In this document: positions 8,284 through 17,432 of the stretch, one piece after another
Layout: the number at the start of each line of letters is the position of its first letter
Position numbering within the stretch: the stretch's first letter is position 1
NCBI GenBank assembly: GCA_900546065.1
Contig: URBK01000010.1
Span: 31,236 to 95,235, forward strand
Direction: 5' to 3'
From: an uncultured Alistipes sp.
GTDB lineage: Bacteria > Bacteroidota > Bacteroidia > Bacteroidales > Rikenellaceae
DNA: 64,000 bases
Position numbers and translations under genes: made by a program
The notes under the pieces: model-generated
The model's database searches: none
What the model saw: the letters and a program-made list of their open reading frames with translations, nothing else
Told to the model about the DNA's origin: nothing

Positions 8284-9030
8284 ATGAACCAAACGACTCG
8301 AATACCAACGCACGTGGCCATAATAATGGATGGCAACGGCCGCTGGGCCCGCCGTCGCGGCAAGGAACGCTACGAGGGGCACATAGCCGGTGTGGACGCC
8401 CTGCGCGCCACGGTCATAAACGCCTCCGAATACGGCGTCCGCTATCTCACCGTATATGCCTTCTCGACCGAGAACTGGGGCCGCCCCCAACAGGAGGTCG
8501 AGGCCCTCATGCACCTTATATGCAAGGGGGTGGAGATGGAGACCCCCGCCCTCGTAAAGCAGGGCGTACGCGTGCGCATCCTCGGCGACAAGAGCCGTTT
8601 CTCGGGTGAGGTGCTCGAGGCCCTCGACCGCATCGAGAGCCGCACCGCCAACGGCACCCGCATGACCCTCATCATAGCCCTCAACTACTCGTCCCGCAGC
8701 GAAATAACAGCCGCGGCACGAAATCTGGCACGTATGGCCGCCGCAGGCGAGATCTCCCCAGACGACATCACCGAAGAGAGCTTCTCGCAGGCACTCTACA
8801 CGGCCGGCATCCCCGATCCCGATCTGGTCATACGCACAAGCGGCGAGTACCGTCTGAGCAACTTCCTCCTCTGGCAGGCATCCTATGCCGAATTCTACTT
8901 CACCGACACGCTGTGGCCCGACTTCGACAAGGCCGCCTTCGAGAAGGCCATGCAGGAGTATGCCGCCCGCGACCGCCGTTACGGACTGGTCAAGCAAGAT
9001 GAGCAGGAAGAGCAGGACAAACAGCAATAA
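8284..9030 (+). CDS. uppS: Isoprenyl transferase (undecaprenyl pyrophosphate synthase)
   Basis: 248 residues. It extends farnesyl pyrophosphate with isopentenyl units in cis to make the C55 carrier used for peptidoglycan and surface glycans. HVAIIMDGNGRWA contains the catalytic Asp16; TVYAFSTENWGRP, ALNYSSRSEI, PDLVIRTSGEYRLSNFLLWQ and YAEFYFTDTLWPDF are all canonical. The start at 8284 is preferred to the upstream TTG because a promoter box lies between them. The last ten residues are Gln/Glu/Lys-rich (KQDEQEEQDKQQ). Confidence 0.95.
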   Translation: MNQTTRIPTHVAIIMDGNGRWARRRGKERYEGHIAGVDALRATVINASEYGVRYLTVYAFSTENWGRPQQEVEALMHLICKGVEMETPALVKQGVRVRILGDKSRFSGEVLEALDRIESRTANGTRMTLIIALNYSSRSEITAAARNLARMAAAGEISPDDITEESFSQALYTAGIPDPDLVIRTSGEYRLSNFLLWQASYAEFYFTDTLWPDFDKAAFEKAMQEYAARDRRYGLVKQDEQEEQDKQQ

Positions 9031-9054
9031 CCGTAACCCCGAGGGCCGATCCGA

Positions 9055-9245
9055 CTGAAGATAACGAGAGGGTCAGTCAGAAGATAAAGAGGGGTGTCCG
9101 GCTGAAGATAAAAGGGACGGTCCCACTGAGGATAACAAGATAACAAGCTGGGATTCCGGCTGAGAATAACAAGATGACAAGCTGGGAATCCGGCTGAAAA
9201 AGATAACAAGACGACAAGCGGGGAAATCCGCCCGAAGATGACAAG
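9055..9245. repeat. Imperfect ~35-bp tandem repeats between uppS and bamA
   Basis: The 280-base gap is built from decaying units of the form CCGGCTGAGAATAACAAG plus ATGACAAGCTGGGAAT. The best copies begin near 9108, 9146 and 9190. The strand is purine-rich on plus. No protein frame is convincing. The last ~60 bases before bamA are AT-rich, but no exact TAnnTTTG box is present. Confidence 0.75.
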
Positions 9246-9311
9246 CGGAACGGCCCGACAGAGAGAGATAACACTAAACCGATAGGGAAAAAGAAACTTT
9301 TTGTTGATTAA

Positions 9312-11933
9312 ATGAGATACGCAGGCAAACAAATCGTTGCGGTCGTAGCGGCGCTCCTCCTCATGGCGGGCTTCGCTTCGGCCCAGACTCAAGATACGGT
9401 TCGCGTCGACAAGACAGACCGCGAAGCAGAGCAGAGCCTCAAGGAGCAGAATGCCGACAAGCAGCAGCAAGACGAGGATGAGGAGGAGGACGACGGGTCA
9501 CACTTCGACCGCAACGCTCCGGTCATGAGCGCCGAAGCCGAGCCCCATCTCTACTATATCCGCAAGGTGAACGTCTACGGCGTCCGCTTCCGCGACAAGA
9601 ACCTGCTTCTGTCGACGTCGGGCCTCATGCCGGGCGATTCGCTCTATCTGCCCAGCACCTTCATATCGGACGCCATAACGCGTCTGTGGAACCAGCGCTA
9701 CTTCTCCGACGTGGAGATCGGTGCCGAGATCGAGGGCGACAGCATCGACCTCAATGTCTTCCTTCAGGAGCGGCCGCGCGTGCGCAGCTGGTCTTTCGAG
9801 GGCGAGCACATAGGCCGCAGCAAGCAGAAGGACCTTATGGACGAGCTCAAGCTCAAGGCCGGAACCGAACTCTCGGACTACGTCATCGACAAGAACGAGA
9901 AGCTCATCAAGAAGCACTTCATATCGAAAGGATTCCGCAATGTGGAGGTCTCGACCCGCATCGAGAACGACTCCATACGTCAGAACATGGTCAACGTCAC
10001 CTTCCGCATCGACCGCAACGAGAAGGTGCGCGTGGGGAGCATCACCTTCAGCGGCAACACCCAGTTCAAGGAGCGCCGCCTGCGCCGCACGTTCAAGAAG
10101 ACCCACCAGAAGAGCATAAACTTCTTCCAGAACACCAAGCTCAACGAGGAGGACTACAAGGAGGACAAGAACCTGCTCATCGACTTCTACAACTCGCAGG
10201 GCTACCGCAACGCCACGATCCTCTCGGACTCGGTCTACGCGATCAACCCCGAGCGCATAGGCATACACATCGACCTCTCGGAGGGTGACAAGTTCTACAT
10301 CCGCAACATCAAGTGGATCGGCAACTCGATCTACCCCACCGAGGAACTGCAACAGATCTTCGGCGTCAAGTCCGGCGATACATACGACAAGAAGTCGATG
10401 CACAAGCGTCTGGGCATAGGCCGCGAGATGAATCCCGACGGAATGTCAGTGGCAAACCTCTACCAGAACAACGGTTACCTCATGTCGCAGATCGAGCCTT
10501 CGGAGATCGTCGTAGGCAAGGACTCGATCGACCTCGAGATCAAGGTATTCGAGGGCAAGCCCTTCACCGTAAACGAGGTGGGCATCTCGGGCAACAACCG
10601 CGTCGACGACGAGGTGATCCGCCGCGAGCTCTACGTCTTCCCGGGCGAGTTGTACAACCGCGCGCTGCTGATGCGTACGCTGCGTATGCTCATGGGCATG
10701 GGACACTTCGACGCCGAGCAGCTCCAGCCCGACATACAGCCCGTCTCGAGCGACAAGGTGAACGTCAACTTCCCGCTCGTGGAGACCGCCAGCGACCAGT
10801 TCAACGTCGCCGGAGGTTGGGGATCGGGATCGTTCGTCGGCTCGGTCGGCATCACTCTGAACAACCTCTCGACACGAAACCTCTTCAAGAAGGGTACGTG
10901 GACCCCATACCCCATGGGACAGAACCAGAAGTTCTCGATCTCGGGACAGACCAACGGTACATACTACAAGGCCATCGCCGCCAGCTTCACCGATCCGTGG
11001 GTGGGCGGACACAAGCCCAACTCGCTCACCGTATCGGGACACTGGTCGGAGCAGAACAATGCATACTACGTATGGCAGTCGGCCACGATGTATTTCCGTT
11101 CGTTCGGTCTGGCCGCGGGCCTCGGCAAGCGACTCAAGTGGCCCGACCCCAACTTCTCGCTCTATCTCGAGGCGCAATATACGCGTTACAGCCTCAAGAA
11201 CTGGAACTACTTCATCATGAGCAACGGCGTGGCAAACGAGCTCTCGTTCAAGGTTGCGCTGTCGCGTTCGACCGTCGACCAGCCGATCTACCCCCGTTCG
11301 GGATCGGAGTTCTCGGCCGTGCTCACACTCACGCCCCCATACTCGCTCTGGGACGGCCGCGACTACTCGGATTCGAGCATGCCCGACAGAACCCGTTACA
11401 AGTGGATCGAGTACCACCGCTGGCAGTTCAACGCCCGCTGGTTCCTCCCCATATCGCGTAACAACAAGTTCGTCCTCATGGCCGCCGCCGAGATGGGATT
11501 CCTCGGCCACTACAACAAGAACAAGGTCTCGCCCTTCGAGCGTTTCGAGGTCGGAGGCGACGGTATGAGCGGATATACGATCTACGGTGTGGACATCATC
11601 CGCCTGCGCGGTTACGAGAACGGCGCCCTCGACCCCACAAGCGATTACTCGATAGGCTACAACAAATATACTATGGAGCTGCGTTATCCCGTTATATTGA
11701 AGGAGTCGTCGCAGATCTACGTACTCGGATTCCTCGAGGGCGGTAACGGTTACAGCTCGTGGAAGGATTTCTCGCCCTTCAGGATCAAGCGTTCGGCAGG
11801 TCTCGGCGTCAGAATTTATCTCCCGATCGTCGGACTGTTGGGTCTGGACTGGGGTTGGGGATTCGACGCCCCCGCAGGCTCGACACGCCGCAGCGGAAGC
11901 CAGTTCCACTTCACCATGGGTCAAACATTCTGA
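9312..11933 (+). CDS. bamA: Outer-membrane assembly factor BamA/Omp85
   Basis: 873 residues. It inserts beta-barrel proteins into the outer membrane. A Sec signal peptide (cleavage expected near ASA/Q, residue 24) is followed by a Bacteroidetes-typical charged linker (KQQQDEDEEEDDGSHFDRN), a series of POTRA domains to about residue 480, and a 16-strand barrel ending in the terminal Phe (TMGQTF) that acts as the barrel signal. The VRGF-type substrate-binding loop appears as RLRGYENGALDP. It is followed by two Skp/OmpH chaperone genes, the expected partners. Confidence 0.95.
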   Translation: MRYAGKQIVAVVAALLLMAGFASAQTQDTVRVDKTDREAEQSLKEQNADKQQQDEDEEEDDGSHFDRNAPVMSAEAEPHLYYIRKVNVYGVRFRDKNLLLSTSGLMPGDSLYLPSTFISDAITRLWNQRYFSDVEIGAEIEGDSIDLNVFLQERPRVRSWSFEGEHIGRSKQKDLMDELKLKAGTELSDYVIDKNEKLIKKHFISKGFRNVEVSTRIENDSIRQNMVNVTFRIDRNEKVRVGSITFSGNTQFKERRLRRTFKKTHQKSINFFQNTKLNEEDYKEDKNLLIDFYNSQGYRNATILSDSVYAINPERIGIHIDLSEGDKFYIRNIKWIGNSIYPTEELQQIFGVKSGDTYDKKSMHKRLGIGREMNPDGMSVANLYQNNGYLMSQIEPSEIVVGKDSIDLEIKVFEGKPFTVNEVGISGNNRVDDEVIRRELYVFPGELYNRALLMRTLRMLMGMGHFDAEQLQPDIQPVSSDKVNVNFPLVETASDQFNVAGGWGSGSFVGSVGITLNNLSTRNLFKKGTWTPYPMGQNQKFSISGQTNGTYYKAIAASFTDPWVGGHKPNSLTVSGHWSEQNNAYYVWQSATMYFRSFGLAAGLGKRLKWPDPNFSLYLEAQYTRYSLKNWNYFIMSNGVANELSFKVALSRSTVDQPIYPRSGSEFSAVLTLTPPYSLWDGRDYSDSSMPDRTRYKWIEYHRWQFNARWFLPISRNNKFVLMAAAEMGFLGHYNKNKVSPFERFEVGGDGMSGYTIYGVDIIRLRGYENGALDPTSDYSIGYNKYTMELRYPVILKESSQIYVLGFLEGGNGYSSWKDFSPFRIKRSAGLGVRIYLPIVGLLGLDWGWGFDAPAGSTRRSGSQFHFTMGQTF

Positions 11934-11965
11934 CATGATTGGCAGAATATTTGAAAATAAATTCA

Positions 11966-11973
11966 TACATTTG
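11966..11973 (+). promoter_or_regulatory. -7 box before first ompH
   Basis: TACATTTG is an exact match 30 bases before the ATG at 12004, with TTGG at 11939-11942 as a possible -33. The ompH pair can thus be expressed apart from bamA. Confidence 0.55.
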
Positions 11974-12003
11974 TAAGTTAGTGCCACATAAAACCGAGTT
12001 ATT

Positions 12004-12567
12004 ATGAAACGATTAACATTGATCTTGGCATTCGCTCTGTCGGCCGTGGGATTCGCCGCCGCACAGAATACCGCCGTGGTGAACAGCGAAAAGATATTCA
12101 AATCGATAGACGCATACAACGAGGCCCTCAAGCAACTCGACCAGATGGCCGAGCAGTACCAGAAGGATGTAGACGAGAAGTTCAAGGCCGTGGAGGATCT
12201 CTACAACGCCTACATGCAGCGCAAGTCGACCCTCTCGCAGGCCTCGCAGCAGGCAAACGAGGAGAACATCCTCAAGATGGAGAAGGAGGCCACCGATTTT
12301 CAGGAGTCGATCTTCGGCACCGACGGCACGCTCATGAAACGCCGCATCGAGCTTATACAGCCCATACAGAAGCAGGTCTTCGGCGCTATCGAGACCTACG
12401 CCAAGCAACACGACATCGACATGGTAGTCGACATCGCGCAGAACGCAACGATGCTCTACTACTCGCCCGATGTGGACCACACGCAGGATATAATCGACAT
12501 GCTGAAGGCACCTGCAACGACGGCCCCCGCAACAACGGCGGCTCCCGCAACGGCGGCGCAGCAATAA
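12004..12567 (+). CDS. OmpH/Skp family periplasmic chaperone (copy 1)
   Basis: 187 residues: signal peptide with cleavage near FAAAQ (about residue 21), then the Skp pattern AVVNSEKIFKS, a long amphipathic coiled-coil (residues ~45-120, rich in Glu, Lys and Gln) and a C-terminal return strand (DIDMVVDIAQNATMLYY). Skp trimers hold unfolded outer-membrane proteins on their way to BamA, which is encoded just upstream. An Ala/Thr/Pro-rich tail is a local addition. Confidence 0.9.
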   Translation: MKRLTLILAFALSAVGFAAAQNTAVVNSEKIFKSIDAYNEALKQLDQMAEQYQKDVDEKFKAVEDLYNAYMQRKSTLSQASQQANEENILKMEKEATDFQESIFGTDGTLMKRRIELIQPIQKQVFGAIETYAKQHDIDMVVDIAQNATMLYYSPDVDHTQDIIDMLKAPATTAPATTAAPATAAQQ

Positions 12568-12663
12568 CACTGCGACAGCGCGGCAGAAATGCACCATGAC
12601 GGCGCTGCAACAAGGACGCATGCAACAGAAAACAGAACATAAAATTACACACGTAAGAAAACC

Positions 12664-13176
12664 ATGAAAAAAGCATTGAAACTAACCCTTGTGGTTGTAT
12701 GTACGATGATCTCGACATCGCTCTTCGCACAGAAGTTCGGCCGCATCAACTCTCAGGAGATCGTAACCAGCATGAACGAGTTCAAGGAGGCGCAGACGCA
12801 GATACAGGCCTATGCCAAGGATCTCGACGCGCAGCTTGAGACCATAGGCGTGGAGTTCAACACCAAACTGCAGGAGTTCCAGCAGAGTGCCGATACGCTC
12901 GGCGACGCCATGCGTCAGCTCAAGGAGAAGGAGCTCAACGACCTCCAGACCCGTTATCAGGAGTTCCAGCAGATGGCAAGCAGCGACATGCAGAAGAAGC
13001 AGATGGAGCTTCTGCAGCCCATACAGCAGAAGTGTGTCGATGCCATCAAAGAGGTAGCGCAGGCCGGAGGCTATATCGTTGTCTTCGACATGGCGACCGG
13101 ATCGCTCGCATACATCGACGAGGCCGCCACGACGGACATCAGCGCCGAGGTCAAGGCCAAGCTCGGCATACAGTAA
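12664..13176 (+). CDS. OmpH/Skp family periplasmic chaperone (copy 2)
   Basis: 170 residues, same fold as its neighbour: signal peptide ending near LFAQK, FGRINSQEIVTSM, central coiled-coil with QFQQSADTLGD-type heptads, and GYIVVFDMATGSLAYIDE at the C-terminus. The two paralogues differ clearly in sequence, so the duplication is old; tandem ompH genes after bamA are normal in Bacteroidales. It is 97 bases after copy 1 and followed by a hairpin. Confidence 0.9.
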   Translation: MKKALKLTLVVVCTMISTSLFAQKFGRINSQEIVTSMNEFKEAQTQIQAYAKDLDAQLETIGVEFNTKLQEFQQSADTLGDAMRQLKEKELNDLQTRYQEFQQMASSDMQKKQMELLQPIQQKCVDAIKEVAQAGGYIVVFDMATGSLAYIDEAATTDISAEVKAKLGIQ

Positions 13177-13240
13177 CGATACGCATTCCCGAGGCCGCGG
13201 CCAGCGGCCCCGAAGCATGCCGTCCCGACAGGGGCGGGGC

Positions 13241-13279
13241 GTACGCGGGACACTTCACATGAAGGAGTGTCCCGCGTAC
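13241..13279 (+). terminator. Hairpin ending bamA-ompH unit
   Basis: Perfect 14-bp stem, GTACGCGGGACACT (13241-13254) with AGTGTCCCGCGTAC (13266-13279), followed only by GTTTG, so termination may be weak. Confidence 0.7.
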
Positions 13280-13370
13280 GTTTGCATACAGCCACGACCA
13301 TATACGGCGCACAGCCGCATGCCGAGGCCCATTGGAGAGGCAAAGCCATGGCCGTTCGGCAAAAAATCAC

Positions 13371-13378
13371 TATCTTGG
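13371..13378 (+). promoter_or_regulatory. Probable -7 box (TATCTTGG)
   Basis: One mismatch to TAnnTTTG, 27 bases before the ATG at 13405. It argues against the longer open frame that starts at 13267. Confidence 0.4.
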
Positions 13379-13404
13379 GGGCTGCAAAAACTACATTCTT
13401 ACCT

Positions 13405-14574
13405 ATGATGAACCGAAACCTTCTCCGCGCCGCAGCCGCAATGGCCGTGACACTATTCACATTTTTCGCACTGCCGGCCGCCGCATCCGAACCCGTACCT
13501 CCGGCACAGCTTCCGCGTCTGATCGACTCGGGAACGTTCCCCACGGGACATATTCAGGGCATAGCCGTCGACACCGAACACCGATACATATACTATTCCT
13601 ATACGACGATGCTGGTCAAGGCCGACATGCAGGGCCGCGTCGTGGGCACGGTCACGGGACTCGTGGGACACCTCGGCAGCCTCACCTTCAACGCCGAGGA
13701 CGGCCGTGTCTACGGCTCGCTCGAATATAAGAACGACGCCATCGGCCGCGGCATCCTCGCCGCGAGCGGCCACGATGGGGAGATAAACGATGGTTTCTAT
13801 ATCGCCATATTCGATGTCGACCGCATCACCCGCACGGATATGAGTGCCGAGCGTGACGGCGTCATGACCGCAGTATTCATAGGCGACATTCTGCGCGACT
13901 ACACGGCCACCGTCCGGACCGAGCAGGGGGAGCGGCAGCACCGCTTCGGGTGCAGCGGCTTCGACGGCATCACATTCGGGCCGCGCTTCGGCCGCACGGG
14001 CGGCCGCCGCTATCTGACCCTCAGCTACGGCATCTATGACGACACCACCCGAACAGACAACGACTATCAGGTGCTTCTGCAATACGACACGCGCCGCTGG
14101 CGCCGCTACGAGGCTCCCCTGAGCCAGAGCGCGATGCACCGCAACGGCCCCGAGCATCCCGACGGCCGTTACTTCGTCTTCACCGGCAACACGGCCTACG
14201 GTGTGCAGAACCTCTGCTATGACGACGCCACCAAACGCTGGTATATGGCCGTCTACTACGGCCAGAAACCGCAATACCCCAACTATACGCTCTTCGCCGT
14301 CGATGCGGCGTCGCGTCCCGTAAAGAGCGCCCTGCGCGGCGTCCCGTATGTCGGGCGCGAGAATGTGCTGCCGCTGTCGGATACGGGCGTCGAGGACAAG
14401 GCTACGGGCATACGCGGCTGGCACTTCCCCTACGGTTCGACAGGCCTCTGCGCCATCGGTGACGGATATTTCTACATATCGCACCACTACGTCGAGAACA
14501 AACGTCAGGGCAGCAGGATACGCCTCTACCGCTGGACCGGCAGCGCCGAGCACCCCTTCGAGCAGGTGCGCTGA
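13405..14574 (+). CDS. Secreted protein of unknown function, beta-propeller-like
   Basis: 389 residues from ATG 13405. The start was chosen because MMNRNLLRAAAAMAVTLFT begins a normal signal peptide (cleavage near PAAAS) and a promoter-like box lies just upstream; 46 in-frame codons before it look non-coding. The mature part has repeated beta-strand segments with aromatic-Gly turns (HIQGIAVDTEHRYIYYSYT, HLGSLTFNAEDGRVYGSLEY, GYFYISHHYVENK), which suggests a propeller, but I do not recognise a named family. The envelope location is inferred from the signal peptide. It is followed after 32 bases by another unassigned gene, probably in the same unit. Confidence 0.75.
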   Translation: MMNRNLLRAAAAMAVTLFTFFALPAAASEPVPPAQLPRLIDSGTFPTGHIQGIAVDTEHRYIYYSYTTMLVKADMQGRVVGTVTGLVGHLGSLTFNAEDGRVYGSLEYKNDAIGRGILAASGHDGEINDGFYIAIFDVDRITRTDMSAERDGVMTAVFIGDILRDYTATVRTEQGERQHRFGCSGFDGITFGPRFGRTGGRRYLTLSYGIYDDTTRTDNDYQVLLQYDTRRWRRYEAPLSQSAMHRNGPEHPDGRYFVFTGNTAYGVQNLCYDDATKRWYMAVYYGQKPQYPNYTLFAVDAASRPVKSALRGVPYVGRENVLPLSDTGVEDKATGIRGWHFPYGSTGLCAIGDGYFYISHHYVENKRQGSRIRLYRWTGSAEHPFEQVR

Positions 14575-14606
14575 CCTCAACCGTAACATAAGGAATCCTC
14601 ACCGTC

Positions 14607-15242
14607 ATGCTCAAACGCAACACACCCCGCCAGCAGCCCTCGGACCGCGAGGCGGCCATCGAGGAGATGGAGTGGTACGACGCCCTCGTGCGGCGCAAGC
14701 TGCGCACGTGGGGCCGGTGGCTCGACCGTGACCACAAGCGTATCCTCACCGACAACTTCGACGCCTTGTCCGCGAGGCGTGAGGCGTTGCAGTTCATTGT
14801 CGACGACGAGGGTTACTATATCGGCGAGGTGGACGAGGAGTGGTTGCGCCACGGATTCGGAGTCTACACCTGCAACACGATCGGCCCCAAGCGGTGGGTC
14901 ATGCAGGCGGGCATGTGGCACGAGGGGCGCCCTACGGGCCCGCATACGCTCTATGACGCCAGCGGCCCCAGCGGCCAGCACTTTCTGGCATCGGTCTACT
15001 ACACGGGCGAGCGGCGACACGAACGCGGCTTGGTGCAGTTCTCCATCTCGGATGACGGATACAACGGCCGCCCGCGAAAATATCGCCGTTACGAGCGTTT
15101 CTCGATGGCGACACTCGCCGTCGGGCTCGCAATCGTCTACATGATCTGCTTCTTCCTCACGCGCCGCATGTCGCTCAGCCTGATGGTCTGCGCCGTGGTC
15201 GCATTCCTCTATCTCATAGGAGCAAACCGCCGCCAGATGTAA
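14607..15242 (+). CDS. Hypothetical membrane protein with MORN-like soluble part
   Basis: 211 residues. The first ~160 are soluble and charged, with a segment DDEGYYIGEVDEEWLRHGFGVYTCN resembling the Gly-Tyr pattern of MORN repeats. Two transmembrane helices follow (about 168-186 and 190-205). The protein probably faces the cytoplasm with a C-terminal anchor. No catalytic motif is visible. Co-transcription with the upstream secreted protein is likely from the 32-base gap. Confidence 0.7.
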   Translation: MLKRNTPRQQPSDREAAIEEMEWYDALVRRKLRTWGRWLDRDHKRILTDNFDALSARREALQFIVDDEGYYIGEVDEEWLRHGFGVYTCNTIGPKRWVMQAGMWHEGRPTGPHTLYDASGPSGQHFLASVYYTGERRHERGLVQFSISDDGYNGRPRKYRRYERFSMATLAVGLAIVYMICFFLTRRMSLSLMVCAVVAFLYLIGANRRQM

Positions 15243-15443
15243 TCTCTTCGGACAAGCACAAGGAGCCCCCTCCCGCATGCAGGATACTGCATGTTCCCAT
15301 AAAATGATGTCGGGAAGACTCATTCAAACGGAACGAATCTTCCCGACACCCGTATTGTAAAGAGTAATCTTATCCGACAAACTTCATCCGGAAGGGTATT
15401 TCCTATTATCCCCCCCGCTCAGAAGAATATCGGTCTCACGCCC

Positions 15444-16523
15444 CTATCGGGCCAGCTCCTTGATTATGGCACACATCCGGTCGTACTGCTGCTCCATGCT
15501 GCACAGCAGCTTGTACTGGGCGTGCGTACGGACAAGGTTGTGGTCGGCGTAGGCGGTCTTGTAATACTTGTCGCCGTCGATATAGTCCATCAGGAAGCGC
15601 AGCACCTGCTCGAAGGTGATGTAACGTGCCGAGAAGGCCAGCCAGTCGAGTTCGCTCTGCGTCATCGTGGCGCGCTGCTGCGACAGGTAACCGTCGGCAT
15701 AGGCGCGGAACATCTCGATGCTCAGGCCCACGTTGTCCAAGTTGCGGTCATCCTCCGCACCCGTATTGGCATACGAGCGGATCGCGTCGCCGAAGTCGTT
15801 GAGCGACGTCGAACTCATAACCGTATCGAGGTCGATCGCGCAGAGCACCTTGCCCGTAGGCTTGTCGAAGAGGATATTGCTGATCTTGGTATCGTTATGC
15901 GTAACGTGCGTAGGGATTGTGCCGTTCTCCACAAGCGACCAGAAGTCGAGCATCTCGCCGCGGCGCGCCTCGATCCAGCCTATCTCCTCCTTGAGTGAGG
16001 CGGCACGTCCCGCAGGGTCGGCCGCGAGGGTCTCGTCCCACTGCTTGAAGCGCCAGCGTATGTTGTGGAAGCCCTTGATGGTCTCGTTCAGCGGCTTGTC
16101 GAAGTCCGCCAGCAGCGCCTGAAAGCGTCCTATGCCCACGCCTCCCTGATATGCCAGCTCGGGCGAGTCGGCACGGTCGTAGCTCAGCGTGTCGGGAATG
16201 AAGAGGCACACGGCCCAGAAGTTGCCCTCATCCTCCACATAGAGACGGCCGTCGCGCGCAGGTATCACCGTGAGCGTCTCGCGCAGCGGATCCGCAACCT
16301 TCGCCTTGATGTGCGTCGTCACCGCCATGATGTTGTCCATCATGCCGGGCACGTCGGGAAAGACCTGATGGTTCTTGCGCTGAAGAATATAGTCGGGGGC
16401 GTCGCCCGCAGTGCGGACGATGAAGGTGTCGTTGATGAAGCCCTCGCCCAGCGGCTTCACCGTAGCGATCTCACCCTCAAGGGCAAAACGCTCGGCAATG
16501 GATAAAAGTTTCTCGTTGGTCAT
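15444..16523 (-). CDS. APH-fold phosphotransferase, likely sugar kinase (NahK-like)
   Basis: 359 residues. The aminoglycoside-phosphotransferase/choline-kinase fold is shown by the nucleotide loop GEGFINDTFIV, the catalytic Brenner motif VTHNDTKISNILFD (His-x-Asp) and the metal-binding CAIDLDTVM. The pattern and length resemble N-acetylhexosamine 1-kinase, used in salvage of GlcNAc/GalNAc, more than antibiotic kinases; this is an inference from resemblance. It follows a CBM9-like gene by 66 bases on the same strand, in keeping with sugar metabolism. Confidence 0.8.
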   Translation of the reverse strand: MTNEKLLSIAERFALEGEIATVKPLGEGFINDTFIVRTAGDAPDYILQRKNHQVFPDVPGMMDNIMAVTTHIKAKVADPLRETLTVIPARDGRLYVEDEGNFWAVCLFIPDTLSYDRADSPELAYQGGVGIGRFQALLADFDKPLNETIKGFHNIRWRFKQWDETLAADPAGRAASLKEEIGWIEARRGEMLDFWSLVENGTIPTHVTHNDTKISNILFDKPTGKVLCAIDLDTVMSSTSLNDFGDAIRSYANTGAEDDRNLDNVGLSIEMFRAYADGYLSQQRATMTQSELDWLAFSARYITFEQVLRFLMDYIDGDKYYKTAYADHNLVRTHAQYKLLCSMEQQYDRMCAIIKELAR

Positions 16524-16589
16524 GGTTCTATTCAGGTTTTTATTATTCGAATGGGTATATATGGATACTATGCCGCACGGCCGCCGCGG

Positions 16590-17273
16590 TCAGAGCAGCA
16601 CTATCTCCCCGAAAAATTCGGGACGGTGGAAGTCGGGCTGCGGCGTGCGTACGGGCGCCCAGCTCAGGAAGTGAGGTTGCGCGCACTTGTCACCGCACTT
16701 GTAGAAGTTGGCCTTGAGCCGCCGCGGAGCCTCCCCCAGACCCAGCAGTTCGAAGGGTATGACCTCCACGAGCCACCAACGCTGGCCCTCGCCCCGCACA
16801 TCGATCGAGGCGTGCGGCAGCGACGTTATGCGCCGTATGCGCGACATGCGCCCCTCGTCGAAGTGCCGGGCGTCGCTGCGCGAATATCTGTGCGCCGCAA
16901 GGGCGGTGCCTATACAGTTGATCTCGAAGTTGAAGTAACCGTCCCCCACGGGGTCGGCCACGAAGAACTCCACGCAGCTGTCCTCCCACACGGGACCGTT
17001 ATCCTCGGTGGTCACGGCGCGCACATGCTCCTCCTCGACCTCGAACATCACGGCCAGACATTCGTCCGAATGTGCCACGCGGAACGACACCTTCGGTGCA
17101 TAGGGATATTCGGGCCAGTCGACGCAGGCGATGGGACAGCTGACGAGCCAGTCGCGCATGACGGGCATGATCTCCGCATCGGTCAGACGTTCGATATTGC
17201 GCATGAAACGCGCTTCGACAACAGGCGGAGCATCCACGGTCGTGACGGCCGGTCGGGCTACAAACTCTTCCAT
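16590..17273 (-). CDS. CBM9-like (carbohydrate-binding family 9-like) protein
   Basis: 227 residues without a signal peptide. The beta-sandwich of the CBM9-like/DOMON type is recognised by the pattern VWEDSCVEFFVADP, GYFNFEINCIGTALA and WWLVEVIPFELLG, found in a group of stand-alone Bacteroidetes proteins. Ligand and role are unknown; absence of an export signal suggests a cytoplasmic place. It is first of a two-gene unit with the kinase-like protein, with a good promoter upstream. Confidence 0.8.
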   Translation of the reverse strand: MEEFVARPAVTTVDAPPVVEARFMRNIERLTDAEIMPVMRDWLVSCPIACVDWPEYPYAPKVSFRVAHSDECLAVMFEVEEEHVRAVTTEDNGPVWEDSCVEFFVADPVGDGYFNFEINCIGTALAAHRYSRSDARHFDEGRMSRIRRITSLPHASIDVRGEGQRWWLVEVIPFELLGLGEAPRRLKANFYKCGDKCAQPHFLSWAPVRTPQPDFHRPEFFGEIVLL

Positions 17274-17300
17274 TTTCTATCCGTTATAAATCAAACTTTT

Positions 17301-17308
17301 CAAATTTA
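17301..17308 (-). promoter_or_regulatory. -7 box of CBM9-like/kinase operon
   Basis: Minus strand reads TAAATTTG, exact consensus, about 24 nt before the expected leader end at ATG 17273. Confidence 0.6.
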
Positions 17309-17432
17309 GTTAATAATCGACAGAAAAACAACTTTTTCCGCAAAAAGTCGCAACTTCGCATGACCATATTGTCAAAAAAAAGCAGATTTTTTCGAGGTTT
17401 CACACCTTCGGCCGCCGTTCGGCCCCCCCCCG

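Noticed and set aside
10446..12185. A 579-codon frame antisense to bamA/ompH
   Set aside because: It crosses two clear sense genes and shows no protein-like pattern.
15444..16523. Aminoglycoside resistance gene
   Set aside because: The APH fold is shared with sugar and choline kinases; neighbours and the resemblance to NahK favour sugar metabolism.
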